Of a stretch of DNA of 64,000 nt, positions 53,081 to 60,771 are shown piece by piece (position 1 is the first letter of the stretch; each line of letters begins with the position of its first letter). The notes beneath the pieces are model-generated. The model worked only from the letters and a program-made list of their open reading frames with translations. It ran no database searches and was not told the DNA's origin. Both the position numbers and the translations under genes were made by a program. Source of the stretch: JBGCEZ01 sp045106735. Its GTDB lineage: Bacteria > Planctomycetota > Phycisphaerae > Phycisphaerales > SM1A02. The stretch is from the NCBI GenBank assembly GCA_045106735.1, contig JBGCEZ010000069.1, positions 6,925 to 70,924 of the forward strand. The letters run 5' to 3'.

Positions 53081-53676
53081 CGAGGCGGCGACGACGGAGC
53101 GACCGCATGCGACGGCATGCGACGCGGGAACCGCGGCGAACGAAGCTGGCGGGCAGGCTTGGGTTTTGCCTTGGGCGTGGGCCGTGGGCAGTACGTTCCG
53201 TTCGTGCCCATCGCTCTCTGCGGGGAGCTCGCCAGGGAGTGAGCTCGCCCCGCGGATGGGGCTCATGAACGCCCCGATGTGAATATAGGCTGAGCCTAAG
53301 CATCGGCGGGATGATGAGCCAAGGCCTACTTCTTGTCATCGATTGAGCCTCTCGGATCCCTTGCGGATGGCGATGGATGCGGAGCTTGTCCTCGGGCTTG
53401 TCCGCTCGGTTGACGCGTGGGCTGGCGGGAAGCAAGAGGCCGGTGTGACGATCGGTCCCGACGCGGGATCTCTGGCGAGTTCGGGCTTCCGGGTGGCGAG
53501 TCGCAGACCACCTCGCGGGCTGGCCACTCCATCGCATGTGCGGGAGAGGGCGAACGTGCCGCGAGGGCCGGTGGTCATGGTCCCCTCAAGACTCCGCCGG
53601 CGACCGGTTCGGCTCGCCAGGCATGTTTGGGTTCTGGGCGGGCGGCGCCAAGGATCGACGGCGTACACTGCCCGGC
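53081..53676. other. About 600 bp without a supported gene
   Basis: It lies between the dockerin remnant and the small lipoprotein gene. Open frames exist on both strands but none has a signal, domain or ribosome-binding site. A short palindrome (TAGGCTGAGCCTA, 53287-53299) sits in a locally AT-richer patch. The promoter of the lipoprotein gene should be near 53600-53670. Confidence 0.45.
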
Positions 53677-53907
53677 ATGACCGACCGCGCCGCACGTCTT
53701 CGTAACCTCCGACTCGCCGTCATCGCCGGCCTGTCCGCGATGGTCCTGGCATCAGCCGGATGCCAGCGCGCGCTCTTTGTCCCGAACGAACCACGAACAC
53801 AGTTTGAAACATATGAGCTGATGCGGGGCGAATATTCGCCGTCGGAAGAGCCAGATGTTTTCGGCAACCCCCAGCCGGCCCTGCGATCGCGCTTGCTGCG
53901 CCGCTGA
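53677..53907 (+). CDS. Small lipoprotein
   Basis: A 76-residue protein with a lipoprotein signal peptide (RLAVIAGLSAMVLASAGC, lipobox ASAGC, cleavage before Cys), then PNEPRTQFETYELMRGEYSPSEEPDVFGNPQPALRSRL split here as a short acidic tail. The RTQFExYxxMRGxY...EexDxFGnPqPALRxRL pattern looks like a conserved small planctomycete lipoprotein. It would be processed by LspA (37383-38054). ATG 53677 directly precedes the signal. Function unknown. Confidence 0.75.
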   Translation: MTDRAARLRNLRLAVIAGLSAMVLASAGCQRALFVPNEPRTQFETYELMRGEYSPSEEPDVFGNPQPALRSRLLRR

Positions 53908-54084
53908 GTTCTCGCGTTCGTCCCACAAATTCCTGCGTGAAACGCCCGGGCACCGTGTGCCCGGCGCGGTGATGCACCGCGCATCCACGACGCGAATCAA
54001 CCTGTGGACAAGCTGACGAACATTCAAGTACATTCAAGGCGAGGACCGATGGTCCGATAGACCACGAGGCACGGACGCCAACAG

Positions 54085-54765
54085 GTGACATCAAAGACTT
54101 CCCGAACCCGACCCGGGTCGACGTCAAGGACGACGCGTCGCACCAAAGTCGTGTGGCTGACTTTCTTCGGGGCCATGACCCTTCTCATCGGCGTGTTGTC
54201 GATCGGAGAGGGCAGGGTCCGAACCAGCTACATGGCCGCGAACTCTTCGCTCCTTGGTCTCGAACCCGACCACGTGCCCGCCGGGCGCGACCCGCTCTTC
54301 GACCTTCCGGTCGAGGTCGATGGTGCGCGATGGAGGGGAATCGTGATCCACCACCTCGGACGACCGTCCGGAGATGTGGACGCTGTCGATCGTCTCCACC
54401 GCTCGGTGGGGATCAAAGACGGCATCGGATTCCACTTCCTCATCGGCAATGGCAACGGCCTCGACAACGGGGTGATTTCGATCACCGACCGTTGGCGCGA
54501 GCAGCGACCGGGCGTTCACGTCCCGGGCGAAGCCGGGGCGTGGCACAACGAGCACTCCATCGCGATCTGTCTCGTCGGCAACGGCGATCGCCGGGCCTTT
54601 GAGGACCGGCAGATCGAGAGCCTGGCCATGGTGATCCGACGTCTCCAGGAGGCGTTCGACATCCCGGCCGACCAAGTGCACATGGCCAGCGAGCTGAACC
54701 CGCGGACCACCGGTCCCGGCCGCTACTTCCCGCGGGCCCGGCTGACAGAGTCGATCCTCCCCTGA
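54085..54765 (+). CDS. Amidase_2/PGRP-fold protein with missing zinc ligand(s)
   Basis: A 226-residue protein with an N-terminal membrane anchor (VVWLTFFGAMTLLIGVLSI) followed by an N-acetylmuramoyl-L-alanine amidase 2 domain. First ligand His89 (GIVIHHLG) is present, as are GIGFHFLIGNGNGLDNG and AWHNEHSIAICLVGNGD. In T7 lysozyme/AmpD the last two ligands come from HxxxAPxxKT(C/D)PG. Here the region reads VHMASELNPRTTGPGRYFP: His199 can only align with a shift, and the Cys/Asp is Gly210. The enzyme may bind rather than cut peptidoglycan. The start may be GTG/ACA-adjacent at 54085 or ATG at 54175. A strong terminator follows at 54872. Confidence 0.8.
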   Translation: MTSKTSRTRPGSTSRTTRRTKVVWLTFFGAMTLLIGVLSIGEGRVRTSYMAANSSLLGLEPDHVPAGRDPLFDLPVEVDGARWRGIVIHHLGRPSGDVDAVDRLHRSVGIKDGIGFHFLIGNGNGLDNGVISITDRWREQRPGVHVPGEAGAWHNEHSIAICLVGNGDRRAFEDRQIESLAMVIRRLQEAFDIPADQVHMASELNPRTTGPGRYFPRARLTESILP

Positions 54766-54871
54766 GGCACTGGCGACCTGGCCCGGGATCAGCGATCGAT
54801 TTGGCCAGCGAATCGGGCCGAACGCACCTGAGGGTTCCGCCCGCCACCTGCGTTTCCCTGCATGTTGATTC

Positions 54872-54901
54872 GCCCGCCTCCCTCGCGGGGGCGGGCTTTT
54901 T
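54872..54901 (+). terminator. Rho-independent terminator after the amidase-fold gene
   Basis: GCCCGCC (54872-54878) pairs with GGCGGGC (54890-54896), with an inner CCC/GGG, followed at once by TTTTT. It lies 107 bp after the stop codon. Confidence 0.9.
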
Positions 54902-54911
54902 CGTGGCCGAC

Positions 54912-54944
54912 GACTGGCCGAAGACTGGCCAAAAATTGGCCGGC
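54912..54944. repeat. 11-bp tandem repeat, three copies
   Basis: gactggccgaa, gactggccaaa and aattggccggc, each with a central TGGCC, follow the terminator. Confidence 0.6.
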
Positions 54945-55125
54945 GGAGGGCAACGGGCCATGAAGTTGCGCCGTCACGGCCCCGCGCCCGGCCCAGCGCG
55001 GCAAAAACGGCCTCTCGGACTGACGTGAGCCAGCCAATCACCCGCGAAATTGGGACTTCCTGCCGCCCAAGATCGTGGGGACCAGCATCGTCGGCGTACC
55101 GTATCGGTAAGGGGTCGTGTGGCCA

Positions 55126-55154
55126 TTGATCGGTGCCGCCGCCGATACTATGGT
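55126..55154 (+). promoter_or_regulatory. Possible sigma-70-like promoter of the non-RD kinase gene
   Basis: TTGATC (55126-55131), a 17-bp spacer and TATGGT (55149-55154) match four of six consensus positions each, 105 bp upstream of ATG 55259. This is a by-eye match in GC-rich DNA and easily fortuitous. Confidence 0.25.
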
Positions 55155-55258
55155 TCGTCGTTTCTGCCCTGTGGGGGGGCATTTCGTTCGTCTGATTCGG
55201 GGCCATCCGCCTCGCGTCCGCCCGGTTCGCAGTACCGGGCGATCCGTCAGGGATCCGC

Positions 55259-56113
55259 ATGTCCGACCCTCGGGAGATTTCCGGCTACCGCGTGCTGTCA
55301 CGTCTCGGGGAAGGTGCGGCGTCCACGCTGTACGCCGTCCACGACCCACAGACCAAGCAGGTCTGGGCGTTGAAGCACGTCGTCAAGGCGACGGAGAAGG
55401 ACCAGCGGTTCATCGACCAGACCGAGAACGAGTACGACGTCGCCTCCAAGCTCGACCACCCGAACATCCGCGGGGTCGAAAAGGTCATCCGGCACCGGAA
55501 GCGTTTCAAGCTCCACGCGGCATCCTTGATCATGGAATTGGTCGACGCCCAGACCCTCGACGAACTCCCGCCGATGACCGACGCCTCGGTCGTCCTGGTC
55601 TTCCGGCAGGTGGCCCAGGCCCTGCTGCACATGCACACCCGCGGCTTCGTGCACGCCGACCTGAAGCCGAACAACATCATGCTCGGCGAGGGGGCCCGGG
55701 TCACGTTGATCGACTTGGGCCAGGCGTGCCGCATCGGCACCATCAAGAAGCGGATCCAGGGCACCCCGGGCTACATGGCCCCGGAGCAGGCCCACCGCGA
55801 TGAGATCACGCCGCGGACGGACGTCTTCAACCTCGGGGCCACGATGTACTGGGTCCTCTGCCGGGACGTCATTCCGACGACCTTGCCGCCCAAGGACGAT
55901 GGCGCCCTCTTTACTGGGGCGCTCGACAGCGACATGGTGGAGCCGCCAGTCCCGCCCCATGAGCGGAACCCACGCATCCACCCACTGCTGTCCCAGCAGG
56001 TCCTGGACTGCGTGAAGATGAACCCCGCCCAGCGCCCGGACATGCAGGTGGTCCTCGATCGCCTGGCCCTCATCGCTGAGGTGCTCGAGCAACCCGCCGC
56101 CGCCGGCGGCTGA
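55259..56113 (+). CDS. Ser/Thr protein kinase, non-RD type
   Basis: A 284-residue soluble Hanks-type kinase domain with little else. Gly loop RLGEGAASTLY (15-25), ALKH Lys39, DQTENEYDVASKLDHPNI with the alphaC Glu, GTPGYMAPEQ (168-177) and the C-lobe RTDVFNLGATMYWVL are present. The catalytic loop is VHADLKPNN (HAD in place of HRD, 132-134) and the magnesium loop is IDLGQAC (DLG in place of DFG). HAD/DLG variants are still active in many kinases but need no activation-loop phosphorylation. No membrane helix is seen, so it is cytoplasmic. Confidence 0.9.
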   Translation: MSDPREISGYRVLSRLGEGAASTLYAVHDPQTKQVWALKHVVKATEKDQRFIDQTENEYDVASKLDHPNIRGVEKVIRHRKRFKLHAASLIMELVDAQTLDELPPMTDASVVLVFRQVAQALLHMHTRGFVHADLKPNNIMLGEGARVTLIDLGQACRIGTIKKRIQGTPGYMAPEQAHRDEITPRTDVFNLGATMYWVLCRDVIPTTLPPKDDGALFTGALDSDMVEPPVPPHERNPRIHPLLSQQVLDCVKMNPAQRPDMQVVLDRLALIAEVLEQPAAAGG

Positions 56114-56341
56114 GGCTCCGCGCTCCGCGTCCCTTCACGAACGAACGCGCTCGCCGGCGGCTCACCCCGCACGGCTGTCGGTCCGAACCCCCGGCGCGGT
56201 CCCTGCGCGGCCGTCGGCCGAACTTGCCGCGCCGAGACGGCACAGGTGCGCGGGAGCGCGAATCACGTATGTCGATCCGCAACTCCTCGCCGGAGCGTGG
56301 GCCCGTGGTCAAGGCGGCCTGTGATCGGGCCGACGACGGCA

Positions 56342-56400
56342 GCATCCCAGTGAGACCGGCCCCGGAGGCTGGTCCGGGGTTCGATTCCTCCACGGATGCA
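56342..56400 (+). other. tRNA-like element lacking a D-arm
   Basis: GCATCC (56342-56347) can pair with GGATGC (56394-56399). Between them are a 5-bp stem with 7-nt loop (CCGGC-CCCGGAG-GCTGG) and a T-arm-like CGGGG-TTCGATT-CCTCC with the GGTTCGATTCC signature of tRNA T-loops, then an unpaired A. There is no D-arm, position 33 would be C, not U, and CCA is not encoded, so a working tRNA is unlikely. It lies immediately before the start of the solute-binding protein gene and could be a structured leader or a tRNA 3' relic. Confidence 0.25.
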
Positions 56401-56404
56401 GCAC

Positions 56405-57574
56405 ATGCGCACCTCAATCGCCATTCTCGCCGCCGGCCTGCTCGGCGCCACCGCCCTCGCCGCCGAAACCGGCGTCAACGACAAGACCATCTCCGTCGGC
56501 CAAGTCGCCGCCCTGCGTGGCCCAGCCAAGGAACTCGGCCGCGGCATGCAGTCGGGTCTCCAGGCCTACTTCGGCCAGGTGAACCGCGACGGCGGCATCA
56601 ACGGCCGTCGCATCAGCCTTCGCTCCGTCAACGACGGGTACGAGCCGGCGAAGTCCGCCGACGCCGCGAAGATGCTGATCGACCAGGCCGGCGTCTTCGC
56701 CCTCATCGGCGGCGTCGGCACCCCGACCGCCCGGGCCATCGTCCCAATCTGCGAAGCCCGCCAAACCCCGTTCATCGGCCCCTTCACCGGCGCTGGCTTC
56801 CTGCGGGACGCCAACATGTCGCAGGTCGTGAACATCCGCAGCAGCTACGACCAGGAGATGGAATCCATCGCCGAAGTCCTGACCGCTCGCGGCATCGACC
56901 GCATCGCCTGCTTCTACCAGGATGATGCGTACGGCCAGGCCGGCCTCAGCGGCATCACCGCCGCCCTCGAGCGCCGGGGCCTCGAGCTCTGCTCGACCGG
57001 GACCTACGAGCGCAACACCGTGGCGATCACCGGTGGTTTCAACTCGATCAAGGCCGGCAACCCCGAAGCCGTGGTCATGGTTGGGGCGTACACCGCCTGC
57101 TCGACCTTCATTCGCTCGGCCAAGGCCGATGCGTCGATGGAAGACGTCACGTTCTGCAACATCAGCTTCGTCGGGACCGACGCGCTGGCCGCCACCCTCG
57201 GCGACATGGCCGACGGCGTGATCGTCTCGCAGGTCGTTCCCTACCCGTGGGACCAGTCCTTCCCGATCGTGCGGGAGTACACCAAGGCGATGCAAACCGC
57301 CGGCAAGGAAGACGAGATCGGTTTCGTTTCCTTCGAGGGTTACATCACGGCCAAGGCGTTCTGCACGGCGATCGAACGCATCAACGGTGAGCCGACCCGG
57401 GCCAAGCTGCTTGCGGCTTTCCGCCAGGCCCCGATGGACTTCGGCGGCATGTCGCTCAGCTTCGGCTCGAACGACAATCAAGGTTCGGATGCGGTCTTCA
57501 TGACCGTCTTCGACGGCGACCGTCCGTCCCCGCTCGCCGGGGCGACTTTCGCCAACGTGCCGACCGACCGCTGA
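56405..57574 (+). CDS. Periplasmic solute-binding protein (branched-chain amino acid/amide type)
   Basis: A 389-residue type I periplasmic binding protein (Peripla_BP_6 class). Signal peptide MRTSIAILAAGLLGATALAAE, then ISVGQVAALRGPAKELGRGMQSGLQAYF, GGINGRRISL, FALIGGVGTPTARAIVP and VYPYPWDQSFPIVREY-like hinge segments (here SQVVPYPWDQSF). It would bind a small amino-acid-like ligand. No ABC permease or ATPase gene is near. Instead a chemoreceptor gene follows 168 bp downstream, so it may present ligand to that receptor. ATG 56405 is taken as start; ATG 56396 is 9 bp upstream. Confidence 0.9.
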   Translation: MRTSIAILAAGLLGATALAAETGVNDKTISVGQVAALRGPAKELGRGMQSGLQAYFGQVNRDGGINGRRISLRSVNDGYEPAKSADAAKMLIDQAGVFALIGGVGTPTARAIVPICEARQTPFIGPFTGAGFLRDANMSQVVNIRSSYDQEMESIAEVLTARGIDRIACFYQDDAYGQAGLSGITAALERRGLELCSTGTYERNTVAITGGFNSIKAGNPEAVVMVGAYTACSTFIRSAKADASMEDVTFCNISFVGTDALAATLGDMADGVIVSQVVPYPWDQSFPIVREYTKAMQTAGKEDEIGFVSFEGYITAKAFCTAIERINGEPTRAKLLAAFRQAPMDFGGMSLSFGSNDNQGSDAVFMTVFDGDRPSPLAGATFANVPTDR

Positions 57575-57626
57575 TTCGATTCGCCGGCGGACCAGCCACC
57601 GCCTGAAATCGAACCGACCGAACGGA

Positions 57627-57662
57627 GCACGACCCGTGGGCATGGAAGCCTTCGGGTCGTGC
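57627..57662 (+). other. Ten-bp-stem hairpin between binding protein and chemoreceptor
   Basis: GCACGACCCG pairs perfectly with CGGGTCGTGC around a 16-nt loop. It lies 52 bp after the binding-protein stop without a following U-run. It may stabilise the upstream mRNA segment or lower downstream expression, a common device when a binding protein must be made in excess. Confidence 0.5.
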
Positions 57663-57728
57663 GTCCGATTCCGGAGCTTCCGGGGGAAGTTTCGGACCGA
57701 CCGCCTGCGCCCCGAGATCTTCTTCCCC

Positions 57729-57735
57729 GGTGGAG
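57729..57735 (+). promoter_or_regulatory. Shine-Dalgarno of the chemoreceptor gene
   Basis: GGTGGAG, 7 nt before GTG 57743. It supports this start over an in-frame ATG/GTG 84 bp upstream that lacks such a site and falls beside the hairpin. Confidence 0.65.
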
Positions 57736-57742
57736 ACATCCC

Positions 57743-59683
57743 GTGCCACGATTGAGTCTGCAAGCTCGAATCACGCTCTTCGGAGCGTCGTTCCTCGCCG
57801 CGACCTGCGTCTTGTTCGCGGGACTGGCGGTGCGGGATGTTCGCGGCATGGCCCTGAGTGATGCGGTCGCGCAGATGAACGCGGCGGTGGAAGCCAAACG
57901 CGTGGCGATCTCCCGCGACATCGACGCGGCGGTCTCGCGGTCGGAGACGATGGCCGACTCGTTTTCCACGGTGAACAGTGCGGTGGCGGCGGATCTCGAT
58001 CGCGAGTCGATCAGTGGCATCCTCGAGACGCTGCTCGCGGCCGAGGACCGAGCGACGGCCACGTATACGCGTTGGGAACCCGAGGTGTTTGACGGCATGG
58101 ACCTGATGTATGCGGGGACCGAGACCGGCGACGCCGAAGGGCGGTTCGCGGTCCGGTACGTGCGTGAAGCAGGCGAAGTCGTGCTGGAATCCGACTTTTC
58201 GGAGATCTACACCGCGGCGTACGAGCGACTGAAAGCCAACGGCGAGCGGGTCGAATTGAGCGACCCGTTCATGCGTGGCGGCCGACCGGTGGTCCTGGCC
58301 ATGGCCGCAATCCGGACCGACGGTCGATTTGACGGTGTGGCCGGCGTCGAGTTCGCACTCGACAGCGTGGTCTCGGCGATGCACGGGGCGACGTTGTTCG
58401 GCAACGAAGTCGCCGTTTCGCTGCGGGCGGCCGGCGGAATTGAGATCTCGGGCGGGGTCGGACGCATCACCGGTGCGGATCAGCCATTCGAGTCGTGGGC
58501 CGACGTCATGGCCGGACCGGCCTGTCCGATGTACGGCGGATTCGGCGATGACTCCTGCGTGGTCCGGGCCAACGACGACTCGGTCGAGTTGGTGACCGGC
58601 ACCGAGCCTGTTGCCGGCGCCGATCCGTGGGTCGTCACGATCGAAGTCCCCGAAGCAGTCCTGCGGAAGGACGCCATGAGTCTGGCCACGCGGCAGGTGC
58701 TCGTCGGGGCGATCTGTCTTGTGGCCGCCACCGCCGGGTTCTGGTTTGTCAGCGGCACGCTGAGTGGTCCGATCCAACGCGTGGCCCGTCGTCTTCACGA
58801 CATCGCCGATGGCGACGGCGACCTCACGCAGCGATTGAATCTGAAGCGATCCGATGAGATCGGCGAGTTGGCCGATTCGTTCGACCGCTTCGTCGACCAA
58901 CTCGAACCGGTGATTGCCGACGTCGGGCGTTCGGCGGTACAGATCAACTGCGGGGCCGAAGAGATGGCCAATGTCAGCCGCTGGCTCGCCGACGCGTCGC
59001 GCGGGGAAGCGGATGACCTGGAAGAGATTCGTCGCCGGATGCGCGAAGTGTCGGACTCGACGGGGGCGAATGCGGCGAGTGCCCAGCAGTCGGCGGCCGC
59101 GGCGGAGACCACGCGCGAGGGTGCCGAGCGGGGCAGCGAGAAGATGTCCGAAGTGACCGAGGCCATGGACCGGATCAAGGGATCCGGCGAATCGCTGTCG
59201 GAAATCATCCGGGCGATTGAACAGATCGCGTTCCAGACCAACCTGCTCGCCCTCAATGCCGCGGTCGAGGCGGCGCGGGCGGGCGATGCCGGCAAGGGCT
59301 TCGCCGTGGTGGCCGAAGAGGTTCGGGCGCTGGCGGCCCGCAGCGCTGAGGCGGCCCGCCAGAGTGCCGAGTCGATCGAAGAGTCCAACAACCGGGCCCA
59401 GGCGGGGGCGGACAGCATCGCCGAAATGCAGGCGACACTCGCCGACATCGTCGAACAGGCGGCTGCCGTTTCCGCCGGCATGGAGGAGATCGCCCGGGCG
59501 TCGAGCGCCCAGGCCGGCACCATCAGCGATGTCTCGGAGCTCGTCGGCGTGATCGACGAACGGATGCATTCGAGTCGCGACCGGGTGAACCAGCTCGCCG
59601 CGGAGTCGACGGAGACCTCGGAGCAGATCGCGGAACTGCACGAGACGATCGGCCGCTTCCAGGTGCGCGAATACCGCGACTGA
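57743..59683 (+). CDS. Methyl-accepting chemotaxis protein
   Basis: A 646-residue chemoreceptor. First membrane helix ITLFGASFLAATCVLFAGLAV, an extracytoplasmic dCache-like sensor of about 280 residues (RWEPEVFDGMDLMYAG, YVREAGEVVLESDFSEIY, FDGVAGVEFALDSV), second helix (VLVGAICLVAATAGFWFVSG), HAMP, then the signalling coiled coil. The hairpin tip EQIAFQTNLLALNAAVEAARAGDAGKGFAVVAEEVRALA is canonical for CheA/CheW contact. No pentapeptide CheR tether is seen at the C-terminus. It follows a solute-binding protein gene, suggesting that protein as its ligand carrier. No other chemotaxis genes are in the window. Confidence 0.93.
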   Translation: MPRLSLQARITLFGASFLAATCVLFAGLAVRDVRGMALSDAVAQMNAAVEAKRVAISRDIDAAVSRSETMADSFSTVNSAVAADLDRESISGILETLLAAEDRATATYTRWEPEVFDGMDLMYAGTETGDAEGRFAVRYVREAGEVVLESDFSEIYTAAYERLKANGERVELSDPFMRGGRPVVLAMAAIRTDGRFDGVAGVEFALDSVVSAMHGATLFGNEVAVSLRAAGGIEISGGVGRITGADQPFESWADVMAGPACPMYGGFGDDSCVVRANDDSVELVTGTEPVAGADPWVVTIEVPEAVLRKDAMSLATRQVLVGAICLVAATAGFWFVSGTLSGPIQRVARRLHDIADGDGDLTQRLNLKRSDEIGELADSFDRFVDQLEPVIADVGRSAVQINCGAEEMANVSRWLADASRGEADDLEEIRRRMREVSDSTGANAASAQQSAAAAETTREGAERGSEKMSEVTEAMDRIKGSGESLSEIIRAIEQIAFQTNLLALNAAVEAARAGDAGKGFAVVAEEVRALAARSAEAARQSAESIEESNNRAQAGADSIAEMQATLADIVEQAAAVSAGMEEIARASSAQAGTISDVSELVGVIDERMHSSRDRVNQLAAESTETSEQIAELHETIGRFQVREYRD

Positions 59684-60175
59684 TGTGTGGGAGGCGCGGC
59701 GTCCGGCTCGTGTTCGGGGCGAGGTGTGGCTCGGCGGGCGAGGGCAACGGATGACGGTCTCCGGTGGGCTTGTGCGGGCTCGATGGGCTCGTGCGGCTCC
59801 GGCGATCAACTGACTCGACGGTGGGGGAGCCGCGAGTGAACCGCGGATGAACCGCCGATGAGCCGCGGATGAGCCGCTGACGAACCGCGGGTGAACGCCC
59901 CAGCGAACCCACGAGCGGAGCCGATGCCGCACCATCGGGTGAGCGTTGGTCGGGCTTGTTCCGCCACCCCGGCATCTCTGGCCCCGCCGAATGGCCGACG
60001 CCCAGCGGAGCCAATGGGCGATTCCACGCATAGACGCGTCGACCCAACATGCAGAGAATTCCTGCTCGCTCGGCCGCGTGCCGAGCCGAGCAGCGCGGGC
60101 GATCGGACCTCTGTTGGTGCCGGCCGAGCGCATCCACTCGCCGAGATCTCGGCGAGGACGGACTGGGAGTTCACG
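59684..60175. other. 490-bp spacer with an 11-bp array
   Basis: It contains the repeat at 59827-59892 and otherwise no supported gene. A plus-strand frame open from 59891 runs into the small gene at 60176 but lacks coding character. Confidence 0.5.
59827..59892. repeat. 11-bp tandem repeat, six copies
   Basis: gagccgcgagt, gaaccgcggat, gaaccgccgat, gagccgcggat, gagccgctgac and gaaccgcgggt follow exactly head to tail (consensus gaRccgcggat). The period is incompatible with a repeating protein. Located 143 bp after the chemoreceptor stop. Confidence 0.88.
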
Positions 60176-60448
60176 GTGACCGATTCGCTGCATGCCCGCA
60201 TCACGGGCAATGATGTCAACACCGCGTATCGCCGCGGATACGTTCACGGCGCGGTCCGGATGTTCGAGGTCGTCAAGGAACTCAGCGACTCCGAGGTCGT
60301 GCAGTGGCTCGATGAGTTGATGCAATGGCGCGACCAGTCGGACGCATCCTTTCTGCATCCCCCGGCCCCGCCGGAGCGTTCTCGCCACCACTTGGAGTCG
60401 AGCGCCGACGATGCGGAGCAGTCCGAAAACGATCCTGCCGCCGACTGA
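60176..60448 (+). CDS. Hypothetical 90-residue acidic protein
   Basis: GTG 60176 is preceded by GGGAG with 6-nt spacing. The product (TDSLHARITGNDVNTAYRRG, then a helical MFEVVKELSDSEVVQWLDELMQW, then a disordered Pro/Ser/Glu/Asp-rich tail) is soluble and mostly helical. No family is recognised. The 16-bp sequence around its start recurs exactly at 60489-60504. Confidence 0.6.
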   Translation: MTDSLHARITGNDVNTAYRRGYVHGAVRMFEVVKELSDSEVVQWLDELMQWRDQSDASFLHPPAPPERSRHHLESSADDAEQSENDPAAD

Positions 60449-60771
60449 GTCGGCCACCAAGCTTTGACGGCCAGTGCTCACTCGCGTGCACGGTGACCGA
60501 TTCGTCAGAACATCCCTTCGATCGCCGGGCCAAGCCGAGCCGCATGCGGATCGCGCGGCCTCGGCAAAGCTGATCGGACGTGCGGTACGGCGAATTCGTG
60601 CCGCTGATCGGACCTGGGTTCCGTCTGTGCGGCCGTTCGGCCAGGCCGCGGGGGTTGATCCCGGTCTGGGGTCTTGATTCGCGAAGTGGCGGTTGCACCT
60701 TCTCCCTGGATGAACCTGAACGGCGTTGGACGCCTTTGGGGGACACGTCCGACCAACGGGAGAAAGACCAG
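60449..60771. other. 320-bp spacer upstream of the PEP-CTERM-like gene
   Basis: It holds the second copy of a 16-bp direct repeat (60489-60504; first copy 60172-60187) and two copies of gctgatcggac (near 60569 and 60604). Promoter elements for the gene at 60772 should be here but are not distinct. No gene. Confidence 0.45.

Larger units (their letters stand above)
54766..55258. other. 490-bp spacer: terminator, 11-bp repeats, kinase promoter region
   Basis: It contains the intrinsic terminator (54872-54901), three 11-bp units (54912-54944), and a possible promoter at 55126-55154 for the kinase gene. No coding frame is convincing. Confidence 0.55.

Noticed and set aside
53343..53705. Plus- and minus-strand frames of about 120 codons before the lipoprotein gene
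   Set aside because: No signal, domain, ribosome-binding site or coding-like composition; both frames overlap each other in antisense.
56294..56400. Full-length tRNA (Ser, Sec or Asp type) ending at the T-loop-like element
   Set aside because: I tried several left halves (GGTCAAGGC-like D-arm, GTG- or TGA-containing loops). None gave a 7-bp acceptor, a 5-bp anticodon stem and U33 together, so only a D-armless tRNA-like fold is reported.
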